The notes below the pieces were generated by a model that searched no databases, was not told the DNA's origin, and worked only from the letters and a program-made list of their open reading frames with translations. The translations under genes were made by a program, and so were the position numbers. From Pseudoclavibacter helvolus (GTDB taxonomy: Bacteria; Actinomycetota; Actinomycetes; Actinomycetales; Microbacteriaceae), in contig NZ_JACHWJ010000001.1 in assembly GCF_014191305.1 (NCBI RefSeq), forward strand, positions 310,001 through 374,000: a stretch of 64,000 nucleotides of DNA. Reading direction: 5' to 3'. Of the stretch, positions 35,353-43,235 are shown in pieces; within the stretch, counting starts at the first letter, position 1; the number at the start of each line of letters is the position of its first letter.

Positions 35353-36326
35353 AGGGCAGCCCACCAGGTGAGGTAGGCGCGCGCGATCTCCTCGAGGCTC
35401 GGGGAGGTCGACGTCGTGTCTTCGAGCCACGTCGACTCTGGATGCTCGAGCGCTTCCTGCAGAGCCTCGGCGAGGTGTCCCGTGCGGACGAGGTGCATCG
35501 TGTTTGGGCGGATCGTGTCCATCTCGCGGAAGTAGTCGGAATCGACCGTCAGCGGCCTGCGGCCAGCGGAGAGCCAGTCGGTGAGGGAGCCCGAAGCCGA
35601 GACATGCTGGTGGGCGATGATCGGGACTGCGATGCCGCGACTGCGCGCGAGACGCTCCTCGCGTGACAGGAAGCCGGTGCTCGTGAAGCCGACACCGAGC
35701 TGCGCCGCGTGCCGCCCGAGGTTGAGCAGCTCCTGCTCGTGGCCTGACGAGGCACACCCCAGCGCCACGACGCGCGGCCGGCTCTCGATGGGCAGAGCCG
35801 CGACGGCCTCCACCACCTCGAGGTGGCCCTTGCCCGGGTAGTAGAAGCCGAGCACGGCGACCTCGTTGCTCGGCCGCCAGCCCGCGGGCCGCGGCTGCGG
35901 GGGCTGAGCGGGCAACGGCACGACATGCACCTGGACGCGGCGACCGAGGGCGAGCTCCAGCAGACGCTGCTCGTGCAGGCTGTTGCAGACGGTGCCGGCC
36001 GCAGCTTCGACCACTCGTCGGTAGCAGTCGGTGCGGCGAGGGAAGCCGCGCTCGCCGTCGGACGCTTGCGGGACGTCGTGGAGCGTGACGCTGACGGGCC
36101 CTCGTGCGGCGAGACGCTCGAAACGCTCCGCCGCGTGTTCGGGGGTGCTGCCCCAGAGGCGGTCCGTGAAGTGCACGTGCGCGAGCTCCCCGGAGTCGAG
36201 TCCGTGTGCGCTGCGGTAGGTGACGGCGGCGTCGAGCTTGGCCACGGCTGTCGCGACGGCGCGCGCGTATTGGTCGACGCCGTGGGTCTCGTCGTCGCGA
36301 TGGAGCAGCAGGGGTGGGGCGCTCAC
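35349..36326 (-). CDS. glycosyltransferase, GT-B (GT4-like)
   Basis: 325 aa from GTG 36326, overlapping the stop of the WcbI gene (GTGA). Features: an N-terminal HGVDQYARAVATAV segment, SVTLHDVPQ, then FYYPGKGHLEVVEAVAAL and VVALGCASSGHEQELL with VPIIAHQHVSASGSLTDWLSAG, which correspond to the donor-binding half of GT4 enzymes. The usual E-x7-E is not distinct. Shorter than most GT4 proteins (350-400 aa). Cytosolic, second gene of the polysaccharide operon. Confidence 0.72.
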   Translation of the reverse strand: MSAPPLLLHRDDETHGVDQYARAVATAVAKLDAAVTYRSAHGLDSGELAHVHFTDRLWGSTPEHAAERFERLAARGPVSVTLHDVPQASDGERGFPRRTDCYRRVVEAAAGTVCNSLHEQRLLELALGRRVQVHVVPLPAQPPQPRPAGWRPSNEVAVLGFYYPGKGHLEVVEAVAALPIESRPRVVALGCASSGHEQELLNLGRHAAQLGVGFTSTGFLSREERLARSRGIAVPIIAHQHVSASGSLTDWLSAGRRPLTVDSDYFREMDTIRPNTMHLVRTGHLAEALQEALEHPESTWLEDTTSTSPSLEEIARAYLTWWAAL

Positions 36327-37276
36327 GCCGCCCTCAGTGCTTCCATGGTCGCTCCGTGCCGCGCGAGTCCGGCTTCGACGGCGTCCGGGTGGGCCGCGTA
36401 CCAGTCGAGGTGGGCCGAGCGGACGCGGTCCGTGTCGATGTGCGCTCCGTCGACGGTCCAGGAGTCGGTCGCCTCGGTGTCGAGCCCCCACGCGTCGACC
36501 ACTGACTGCTCTCGCGGTGCGTGGATGGAGTTCAGGATCTCGCGATCGAGGCGCAGCTCGATCTCGGGAAGCCCGAGCTGGCGCCTGACCCGCGCCGCCG
36601 TTTCGAGCCAGACGGGGTTTCCCGGGTGGTTGATCGTGCGCGCCTGCGCAAAGGAGGGGCGCTCGAAGAGATCGGAGACCGCGACGGTGCCGTGGCGCTC
36701 CTCCCGGAACCGAAGCTGGGAGATCGACTCCGCGGCCACCGCTGCGACCGCCGCCGGCGAAGCCTGACGGGGGAGCGCATCCACGCCACCGGCCTCCGCG
36801 AGCGTGCGGAGGTCGTGGTACGGGACAAGCGGCGGCACGAGCGAGGTATCGGAGGGCGGGCGGATGATCGCCTGGAACGGGTAGAGGCCAGCAAACCGGA
36901 TGACGGGGAAGAGCGCCGTGCGTGCCCCGGCTCGCAGCCGCGCGCTGAGCTGCCTCGTGCCCACGGGCAGCCCCCGGTAGTCATCGCGGATCGCCTGAGT
37001 GACGAGGAAGCTCGCCCGCGCGAGCCACGACTCGAGGTGCGGCAGGTCGCCCGGCTCGAGCTCGTGCACGGGTGGCGTCGGCACGAAGCGCACGTCGTCA
37101 CCGAGCGCGAGGCGCAGCGATTCGGCCTGGCAGTTGCCGATGGCGAGACCTATGGGCTGCTCGTTGGCGTTGGTGCTGGCGTTGGTGCTGGCGTTGGTGC
37201 TGGCATCGGCGTCCGGGGCGTCGCTCGACGCGAAGAACTCCGCGAAGTGCGCGAGGCGTGCGGTGGCGTGCGTCAT
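36323..37276 (-). CDS. WcbI-type polysaccharide biosynthesis acyltransferase-like protein
   Basis: 317 aa from ATG 37276. The family core is seen: AIGNCQAESLRLAL (GNCQ), LVTQAIRDDYRGLPVGTRQL, FAGLYPFQAIIRP and FAQARTINHPGNPVWLE (NHPGN). WcbI binds acetyl-CoA/CoA and is needed for capsule synthesis in Burkholderia. Near residue 30 a 12-bp repeat encodes three NAST units. First gene of the operon with GT4 and GT2; no TAnnnT box or strong Shine-Dalgarno is seen at this start. Confidence 0.8.
   Translation of the reverse strand: MTHATARLAHFAEFFASSDAPDADASTNASTNASTNANEQPIGLAIGNCQAESLRLALGDDVRFVPTPPVHELEPGDLPHLESWLARASFLVTQAIRDDYRGLPVGTRQLSARLRAGARTALFPVIRFAGLYPFQAIIRPPSDTSLVPPLVPYHDLRTLAEAGGVDALPRQASPAAVAAVAAESISQLRFREERHGTVAVSDLFERPSFAQARTINHPGNPVWLETAARVRRQLGLPEIELRLDREILNSIHAPREQSVVDAWGLDTEATDSWTVDGAHIDTDRVRSAHLDWYAAHPDAVEAGLARHGATMEALRAA
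37167..37202 (-). repeat. 12-bp coding tandem repeat, three copies
   Basis: Three exact copies of GCGTTGGTGCTG (plus strand) within the WcbI gene, encoding repeated Asn-Ala-Ser-Thr. Confidence 0.85.
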
Positions 37277-37320
37277 CGAGGGAAGAGGTCTCCGAACCTG
37301 CCGATGGGAGTGGGGGCGGC

Positions 37321-38379
37321 TCAGTCTAGCTCCCTGGCGACGAGCCGCAGCGTGGGGTTGAGTTCCGGGTGCACGAAGTGGTAGCCGGCATCCGTGAGCC
37401 GCTCGGGCGTCACCCATCGGCTCTTCAGGATGAGCTCCGGCTCGGTGCGCAGGACCGCCATCGCAGGCTCGAGCATCCACCGCCAGGACGGGATGCCGAA
37501 CGGGGCGCGCACAACCCGGCGGATGCCCGCCATGAGCGTGCGGTTGTCGCTCGGGTTCGGGCTGCTGACGTTGACAACGCCGTCGATGTCGTCGCGTTCG
37601 AGGAGGAACCGAACCGCCCCGACGACGTCATCGACGTGCACCCAGCTGAACTTCTGGCGCCCGTGCGTGCGGTACTGCGGGGCTCGTCCGTCGCCGCTCG
37701 GCGTCGGCCCGATTCCCCGGTAGCGGAGGTGGTTCGGCGCCCAGCCGTCGATGTTCGGGCCGCCGAGCCCAAGGCGGGCGAGCGTGAAGAGTTTGCTCGC
37801 GGCTGGCCCGTCGCCGAGCACGATCGCCATGCGCAGTGCCACACGGCGGGTGCGCGGCAGCTCGCCCTCGAAGAACGCGCGCTCCCAGCTCCTGGCGACG
37901 TCCACGGAGAAGCCCTTGCCGAGCTCGCCACCCGACTCCGTGTTCGGGCGGTCGGTCGCGTGGCGGTAGATGGTGGCGGTGGATGCGTTGAACCAGACCC
38001 GGGGAGGGGTTGCCGCAGCAGCGACGGCCCGCCGGAGCTCGCTGGTGGTCTCGACGCGCGAGCGCAGGATCTCGTTCCGGTTGGCGTCGGTATAGCGGCA
38101 GTTGACGGACTTGCCCGCCAGGTTGATGAGCACCTGTGCCTCATCGATGGCGCGCGTGATCGCGTCGGCATCGCCCCAGCGCACGGCCTCGTGCCTCCCG
38201 ATGCGCACGACCTCCCATCCATCACGCTCGAAGTCGGCGGCCAGGGCGCGACCCACGAACCCGCTCGCGCCTGCGATGACAACTCGTGGCGCTTGTGCCG
38301 GCTCCTGGTCCTGTTTCTGCTCTTGATCCTGATTCTTCTCCAGATCGTGGTCCTGACTGGCGTGGCTCTGCTGTTCCAT
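37321..38379 (-). CDS. TIGR01777-family NAD-dependent epimerase-like protein
   Basis: 352 aa. After a Gln/Glu/Asp-rich N-terminus (DLEKNQDQEQKQDQEPAQ) comes the Rossmann motif VVIAGASGFVGRALAADFER. The TIGR01777 pattern LINLAGKSVNCRYTDANRNE is clear, as are the C-terminal DUF1731 features (SRWVTPERLTDAGYHFVHPE). Close relatives include the SulA-type cell-division-linked epimerase YfcH. In actinobacteria this family is often beside DUF4166 genes, as here. Leaderless (TACACT 7 nt upstream) and divergent from TetR. Confidence 0.9.
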   Translation of the reverse strand: MEQQSHASQDHDLEKNQDQEQKQDQEPAQAPRVVIAGASGFVGRALAADFERDGWEVVRIGRHEAVRWGDADAITRAIDEAQVLINLAGKSVNCRYTDANRNEILRSRVETTSELRRAVAAAATPPRVWFNASTATIYRHATDRPNTESGGELGKGFSVDVARSWERAFFEGELPRTRRVALRMAIVLGDGPAASKLFTLARLGLGGPNIDGWAPNHLRYRGIGPTPSGDGRAPQYRTHGRQKFSWVHVDDVVGAVRFLLERDDIDGVVNVSSPNPSDNRTLMAGIRRVVRAPFGIPSWRWMLEPAMAVLRTEPELILKSRWVTPERLTDAGYHFVHPELNPTLRLVARELD

Positions 38380-38386
38380 GAGGCCA

Positions 38387-38392
38387 AGTGTA
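38387..38392 (-). promoter_or_regulatory. -10 box TACACT, leaderless promoter of the TIGR01777 gene
   Basis: TACACT on the minus strand, 7 nt before the ATG at 38379 and 8 bp from the palindrome at 38400-38413. Confidence 0.5.
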
Positions 38393-38399
38393 GTACTTT

Positions 38400-38413
38400 C
38401 TGAACATGTTCAG
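38400..38413. promoter_or_regulatory. 14-bp perfect palindrome covering the TetR start codon
   Basis: CTGAACATGTTCAG is a perfect 14-bp palindrome whose centre is the ATG of the TetR gene (38406-38408). It lies between the divergent starts (27 bp apart), so a bound dimer could block both promoters. Confidence 0.6.
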
Positions 38414-39158
38414 TTTTGAGAATGACGGGCTCGATGGGGTTGACCAGCTTGACCAGCTTGACCAGCTCGACGGGCAGAACGGGGAGACCTCCCAAGCGGC
38501 TCAGCCCTCGAAGCGTGAGCGCACGCGCGCCCTCATCCGCGATGTCGCCCTCCGCTCATTCCGCGAGCGCGGCTACGACGCGACGACGGTCAGGCGGATC
38601 GCCGAGGAGGCCGGCGTCTCGGTTGGAACCACGAACTACCACTTCGCGACGAAGAACCACCTCGTGCAGGAGCTGTACCTCGACGTGCAGGAGGCGCATT
38701 CGGGAGCCGCCTTGCCGCAGCTGGAGGGGGTCCGTGATCTCGTCGACCGACTCGCGATCGTCTACCGCACGGGACTCGAGCAGCTCGAGCCGTACCATTC
38801 GCACGCCCCGGAGTTCCTTGCCGCTTCGGTCTCGCCACGGTCGCCCATCAACCCGCTCTCCGAGGAATCCGCGCCTGCGCTCGCGGTCATCCGCGGGCTC
38901 TTCGAGCGCGCTGTGGAGGGGGCGAAGTCGCCGCTCCCGGACGAGTTCAGGGCTGGCCTCCCTCAGGCCCTGGTCCTGAGCCACCTGCTGCTCGCGCTGC
39001 TCTGGGTGTACGACTCGTCGCCCGGCCGCGAGCGCACGCGGGGCATCCTCGACCGTGCCCTCAACTTGCTTCGAATGACGCTTCCCCTGACACGAATCCC
39101 CGTCGTGCGCGCGCCACTTCGGGAGCTCCTGGCGCTCGCCGGGGCCATCCGGGCATGA
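38406..39158 (+). CDS. TetR-family repressor
   Basis: 250 aa. The N-terminus is unusual: ~30 residues including three DQL units (9-bp DNA repeat at 38442-38468) before the HTH (RERTRALIRDVALRSFRERG, TTVRRIAEEAGVSVGTTNYH, FATKNHLVQELY). The ligand domain is TetR-like. It probably represses itself, the divergent TIGR01777 gene and the following DUF4166 gene, which starts inside its last codons (overlap 4 nt). Confidence 0.85.
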   Translation: MFSFENDGLDGVDQLDQLDQLDGQNGETSQAAQPSKRERTRALIRDVALRSFRERGYDATTVRRIAEEAGVSVGTTNYHFATKNHLVQELYLDVQEAHSGAALPQLEGVRDLVDRLAIVYRTGLEQLEPYHSHAPEFLAASVSPRSPINPLSEESAPALAVIRGLFERAVEGAKSPLPDEFRAGLPQALVLSHLLLALLWVYDSSPGRERTRGILDRALNLLRMTLPLTRIPVVRAPLRELLALAGAIRA

Positions 39159-39958
39159 CGGGTGCGGCGGACGTGGCCGGTGAGCCGGGCATGACACGCG
39201 AGCGGAACTCGATGGGCGCGACCGGCCGTGACGCGTCGCCGGAGCTCTCGGTCTACGAGCGGGTCCTCGGCGGCGAGGTCGCCCGGCTGCACCCGCAGCT
39301 GCGCCGCTACTTCGGTTCCATCCCGGCCGGTCACGAGGGCCGCGGTCGCGGCGTGTACTCGTGGGCCGGTCCTCGTCACCGGATCCTGCGCCCGGTGTTC
39401 TCCCTGCTCGCGTGGCGTCGCATCCTCTTCCCGGAGGGTGGGCGCGACGTGCCGTTCACGGTTACCAACACCCCTGCGCGTGGCGGCGCGCTCTCGGCGC
39501 GGCGCGAGTTCGCCTTCCCAGGCATCACGCGGGTCATGGAGGACACCATGCGGGTAGTCCGCGGCGCCGACGGAACCCCGCGCCTGTTCGACGGGCTCGG
39601 ACGGCGTCGCGGGCTGGAGGTCGAGCTCGAGCTCCACGTCCACGAGGGTGGCCTGCGGATGCGCTCAACTCGGCTGGCGCTCCGGATGCCCCTGCCCATT
39701 GCGAGGAGGACCGCAAGGGGCAGGGGCAGGGGGAAGAAGGTCAAGGGGAGTGGGGCGGAGGCTCGAGCGCGTTTCCTGCGCGTGCCGCTGCCGAGGGTCG
39801 TGACGATGACGCTCGACGAGCGCGCGCATCCCGACGGCGATGGCCGCCAATGTGTGGACGTCCGACTGCGGGCGCCGCTGTTGGGCGACCTGTTCCGCTA
39901 CGTCGGCGAGTTCGAGTACACGATCGTGCCTCGTTCGTCTCCGCTCGAAGGCCCCTGA
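39155..39958 (+). CDS. DUF4166 protein
   Basis: 267 aa. It matches DUF4166 in ERVLGGEVARLHPQLRRYFG, GVYSWAGPRHRILRPVF and PFTVTNTP, with a C-terminal LLGDLFRYVGEFEYTI. A basic insert (ARRTARGRGRGKKVKG) splits the second half. DUF4166 genes commonly sit with TIGR01777 genes. Biochemical role unknown; no membrane helix. Confidence 0.78.
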   Translation: MTGAADVAGEPGMTRERNSMGATGRDASPELSVYERVLGGEVARLHPQLRRYFGSIPAGHEGRGRGVYSWAGPRHRILRPVFSLLAWRRILFPEGGRDVPFTVTNTPARGGALSARREFAFPGITRVMEDTMRVVRGADGTPRLFDGLGRRRGLEVELELHVHEGGLRMRSTRLALRMPLPIARRTARGRGRGKKVKGSGAEARARFLRVPLPRVVTMTLDERAHPDGDGRQCVDVRLRAPLLGDLFRYVGEFEYTIVPRSSPLEGP

Positions 39959-40030
39959 GCGGAAGCGACCGGCGGATTCCCTGGCGCCAGCGCGTAGTCT
40001 CGCGCCGATACCAGCCCCAGCCAAGCCGAC

Positions 40031-40072
40031 CCGACCGGATTCACCCGACCGGATTCACCCGACCCGATTCAC
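40031..40072. repeat. 14-bp tandem repeat CCGACCGGATTCAC, three copies
   Basis: Two exact copies and a third with one mismatch, in the 171-bp gap between the DUF4166 and G6PD-like genes. Confidence 0.85.
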
Positions 40073-40129
40073 CGCACCCAGCTAACCCCACTCAAACCAC
40101 CCCCACCCAGACCAGCACCGGGAGGTCGC

Positions 40130-41491
40130 ATGCACACGAGCACGGAGATTCCAGAGGTCGCCGTCGACGGCCAGGTCGCGCGGACGATCGCCATCCTCGG
40201 CGCCGGGGGCGACCTGACGGAGCGCTTCCTGCTGCCGGGGATCGCGAGGGTCGTCGACGCGAGCCCAGGGGTCGAGGTGCACATCGTGGGCGCGGCTCGC
40301 ACCGCGCAGTCCCGCGACGAGTGGCGTGGGGTCGTAGAGCGGAGCCTCGAGGGTGCCGGCGTCTCGCGGTCGACGATCGACGCCCTCGTATCGAGGTCAG
40401 AGTTCGTGCAGACCGACGCGTCTTCGGCCGACGAGCTGCGCGCGCTGCTCCAGGCGTGCCCGAGCGCCCCCTTGCTCTACATCGCCCTCCCGCCGGCGAT
40501 GGGCAAGAAGGTCGCGGCCGCGCTCGCCGAGCTGGAACTGCCGGAGGACCTGAGGATCGCGATCGAGAAGCCCTTCGGTGAGAGCGAAGCGGATGCGCGC
40601 GAGCTGAACAGGGCGCTCGCCGCGGTGATCCCTGAGGACCGCCTCTGGCGGATCGACCACTTCCTCGGAACGCCGGCCGCCGTTGAGCTGATCAGGTCAC
40701 GCGAGCTCCTCGAGCAGAGCGGCGTGGGCGGGGTCCACGCCGCGGGCGGCGAACACAATGCGAGCGGCGAACACGACGCGAGCGGCGGCGCGGGCACTCA
40801 TCCGCGGCCGGGTCGCGTCGAAATCATCTTCGAGGAGGAGCTCGGCATCGAGGGGCGAAGCGCCTTCTACGACGAGACCGGCGCGCTGCGGGACATGCTG
40901 CAGAGCCATCTCCTGCTCATCCTCGCGCTCGCGGCCATGGAGCGACCCGCTGACCGCGCCGGGGCCGTCGACGAGGCGGTGGCGGAGGTGCTTCGGGCTG
41001 TCCGGGTGTGGGACGACAGCCCCGTTTCTGCGCGCCGGGCGCGGTACACGGCGGGTGAGGTCGGAGGCAAGCCGCTGCCAGCCTACGTCGACGAAGCGGA
41101 CGTGGACGAAGACCGGAACACCGAGACGCTCGCTGAGATCACGCTGCGGGTCGACACCCCGAGGTGGCGCGACGTGCCCTTCGTGCTGCGTTCGGCAAAG
41201 GGCATCGGCGGCGCGCGGCAGGAGATGGTCCTGACGCCAGGAGACGATCGGGTGCCGGCTACGCGCATCCCGCTCCGCGCCCCGGCCGGCGACAACAGCG
41301 CCGACCCGTACGCGAGGGTCATCGCTGGAATGCTGACTGGCAGCACGCTGCTCTCGGTGCGCGGGGACGTCGCCGAGGAGCTCTGGCGCATCGTGACGCC
41401 GGTGCTCGACGCCTGGAAACCGGACGCGAGCGGCCTCGGTGAATACGCGGCAGGGTCGGCCGGAGAAGCCGCGGCCGAGAGCGCTCGCTGA
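40130..41491 (+). CDS. glucose-6-phosphate dehydrogenase-like protein
   Basis: 453 aa, GGGAGGTCGC before ATG 40130. N-terminal nucleotide site ILGAGGDLTERFLLPGI (GxxGDL), IAIEKPFGESEADARELN and the catalytic RIDHFLG. Where canonical enzymes read RIDHYLGKE, this one has RIDHFLGTPAAV, so the substrate-binding Lys is missing. The C-terminal half has ALRDMLQSHLLLILALAAME and a Gly/His-rich insert (~205-230). It would oxidise glucose-6-phosphate or another sugar phosphate with NADP; it is more likely a divergent paralogue than the housekeeping enzyme. Confidence 0.8.
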   Translation: MHTSTEIPEVAVDGQVARTIAILGAGGDLTERFLLPGIARVVDASPGVEVHIVGAARTAQSRDEWRGVVERSLEGAGVSRSTIDALVSRSEFVQTDASSADELRALLQACPSAPLLYIALPPAMGKKVAAALAELELPEDLRIAIEKPFGESEADARELNRALAAVIPEDRLWRIDHFLGTPAAVELIRSRELLEQSGVGGVHAAGGEHNASGEHDASGGAGTHPRPGRVEIIFEEELGIEGRSAFYDETGALRDMLQSHLLLILALAAMERPADRAGAVDEAVAEVLRAVRVWDDSPVSARRARYTAGEVGGKPLPAYVDEADVDEDRNTETLAEITLRVDTPRWRDVPFVLRSAKGIGGARQEMVLTPGDDRVPATRIPLRAPAGDNSADPYARVIAGMLTGSTLLSVRGDVAEELWRIVTPVLDAWKPDASGLGEYAAGSAGEAAAESAR

Positions 41492-41647
41492 CTTGGTGCT
41501 CACTGACCGACTGTTCGCTGACCGACTACTCGCTGACTGGGCGCCATCGGCTCAACGGCCTGCCCCCGGCCGGCCCTGGTGCTGAGCTCATGCGGCTCGG
41601 GGCCTGAGCTCACACGGCTCCGGTCCCTAGCTCAACGGCCCAGGCAT
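41492..41647. repeat. intergenic short direct repeats (GCTGACCGACT and related)
   Basis: The 156-bp gap has CACTGACCGACTGTTCG and CGCTGACCGACTACTCG in tandem and several GAGCTCA-CGGCTC units. No gene seen. Confidence 0.5.
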
Positions 41648-42715
41648 CTAGGCCCCGACGGCTCGCTCGTACTGAGGCTGCCAGGCTGACGACGCGGCGG
41701 CTCCGAGCTCATGCGCCGCGCGCAATCCGAAAGCAGGGTCGCGGAGTCCCTGCCGCGCGACCGACACGACGTCCGCCCGCCACTCCCGCACGATGCGGTC
41801 TGCCTCGAGAGGGTCAGTGATGAGGCCAACCGCACCCGTCGCGACCCCGGCGGCGGCGCGGAGGTGTTCGGCGGCGAAGACCTGATAGCCGGGGCCAAGC
41901 GGTATGTCGGCAGGCACGAGGCCTCCTGATGACGCATCCACGAGGTCGACGCCGAGCTCCTTCAGGGCTCTTGCTGTCTTGGCGCTGTCCTCGACCGTGA
42001 CGCCACCCTCGACCCAGTCGAGGGCCGAGAGGCGCACGAATAGCGGGATGTCTCGCCCGATCGCATCCCGCACCGCCCGCACGACCCGGAACAGGAGGAG
42101 CTCGCGGTCGGGGCCGAACTCGTCATCTCGGCGGTTCGTCAGCGGCGAGAGGAAGGAATGCAGGAGGAAGCCGTGGCCAGCATGGACCTCAACGGCATCG
42201 AATCCCGCCCGGACGGCCCTCCTGGCAGAGTCGGCGAACGCCTGCACGACCTCCGCCAGATCGCCCTCCGTGGCAGCCCGAGGCCTCGCGAAACCTGGGA
42301 AGGCGTCGGTCCCCGCCGAGATCGGCTGCCAGCCGCCGTCCTCCGGCGGCACGGTTCCACTGTGGCCAGACCAGGGCACCGGGATGGACGCCTTCCGTCC
42401 CGCGTGCCCGAGCTGTACGCCGATCGGCGTACCGCGCTCGTGGACAAAATCGACGATGCGAGCCCAGGCGGCCTCCTGCTCGTCGTTCCAGAGACCAGTG
42501 TCTGCCGTCGTGATTCGACCGTCTGGCAGCACCGCGGTCGACTCCGTGAAGATGAGCCCGAAGCCGCCGCTCGCCCTGGCCCCCAAGTGCACGAGGTGCC
42601 AGTCGCCAGGCACGCCGTCGACGGCAGAGTACTGGCACATGGGGGAGAGCCAGAGCCGGTTGTCGATCGTCAGCCCGCGTGCCGTGAACGGAGTGAAGAG
42701 CGTCGCGTCGCTCAC
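41648..42715 (-). CDS. Old Yellow Enzyme family NADH:flavin oxidoreductase
   Basis: 355 aa from GTG 42715 (GTGA overlap with the monooxygenase remnant). TIM barrel with LFTPFTARGLTIDNRLWLSP, the FMN-site MCQYSA, QLGHAGRKAS (substrate His), AGFDAVEVHAGHGFLLHSFL (HAGH) and C-terminal VGLITDPLEADRIVREWRAD. It belongs to the YqjM/NamA thermophilic-like class that reduces activated C=C bonds. Formerly downstream of an LLM monooxygenase in one operon; since the promoter was deleted, its expression is uncertain. Confidence 0.9.
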   Translation of the reverse strand: MSDATLFTPFTARGLTIDNRLWLSPMCQYSAVDGVPGDWHLVHLGARASGGFGLIFTESTAVLPDGRITTADTGLWNDEQEAAWARIVDFVHERGTPIGVQLGHAGRKASIPVPWSGHSGTVPPEDGGWQPISAGTDAFPGFARPRAATEGDLAEVVQAFADSARRAVRAGFDAVEVHAGHGFLLHSFLSPLTNRRDDEFGPDRELLLFRVVRAVRDAIGRDIPLFVRLSALDWVEGGVTVEDSAKTARALKELGVDLVDASSGGLVPADIPLGPGYQVFAAEHLRAAAGVATGAVGLITDPLEADRIVREWRADVVSVARQGLRDPAFGLRAAHELGAAASSAWQPQYERAVGA

Positions 42716-42951
42716 GCGACGCGCGCCCTTTCGCCTGCGGACGGCCGTTCGGCCGCAAGGCCGGGGGCGCGGTGCGCGACCGACTCTGGCAGGCCGAGGT
42801 TGCCGCGGAGCGTCGTAGCTGGGTAGGCGCTCGGGTAGAGGCAGCGCTCCTGGAGCTCAGGGACCAGGTAGTCGACGATGTCGGTCAGCCCGTCAGGGAA
42901 CGCATCCGGCGCGACGTTGAGGCCGTCGAACGCGTCCGGGCGAACCGTTCG
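42712..42951 (-). pseudogene. C-terminal remnant of an LLM-class (NtaA-type) flavin monooxygenase
   Basis: The minus-strand frame from about 42951 encodes RTVRPDAFDGLNVAPDAF, DIVDYLVPELQERCLYP and TTLRGNLGLP, the conserved end of NtaA/SnaA/DszA-type monooxygenases (normally ~440 aa). Residues upstream of RTVRPD in the same frame are Arg/Gly-rich and unrelated. Only ~80 codons survive, ending in GTGA overlap with the OYE gene. Confidence 0.75.
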
Positions 42952-43235
42952 AAGCCAGACTCCTCGGCCTCGGCCGAACGATCCGAGTCGAGTCCGGCAC
43001 GACCATCCTCGACGCCCTGCTCGCCGCAAACGTGCCGGTGCCGAACCTCTGCAGGCAGGGCGTGTGCGGCGAGTGCCGCGTCGCCGTCCGTGTGCGGCCC
43101 GGCTCAGGGGCGGCGCAGGCCGCGGGAATCGAGCACCGCGACAGCTTCCTCACCGATGAGGAGAAGGACCGCGGTGACTGCCTCATGCCGTGCGTCTCCC
43201 GCCCGAGAGGCGAGATCCTGGAGCTCGAACTGTGA
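42942..43235 (+). pseudogene. C-terminal [2Fe-2S] remnant of a PDR/VanB-type oxidoreductase
   Basis: The plus-strand frame from about 42942 encodes PFEARLLGLGRTIRVESGTT, then PNLCRQGVCGECRVAVR (2Fe-2S cysteines C-x4-C-x2-C) and FLTDEEKDRGDCLMPCVSR (fourth Cys). This is the ferredoxin domain at the end of phthalate-dioxygenase-reductase-type proteins (normally ~320 aa). The FMN and NAD domains are absent and no start codon with a ribosome site is seen. It overlaps the DUF3445 GTG by 3 nt. Confidence 0.78.

Noticed and set aside
39361-40581. 406-aa plus-strand frame bridging DUF4166 and the G6PD-like gene
   Set aside because: Arg/Pro-rich shadow crossing the tandem repeat; both flanking genes use other frames with clear motifs.
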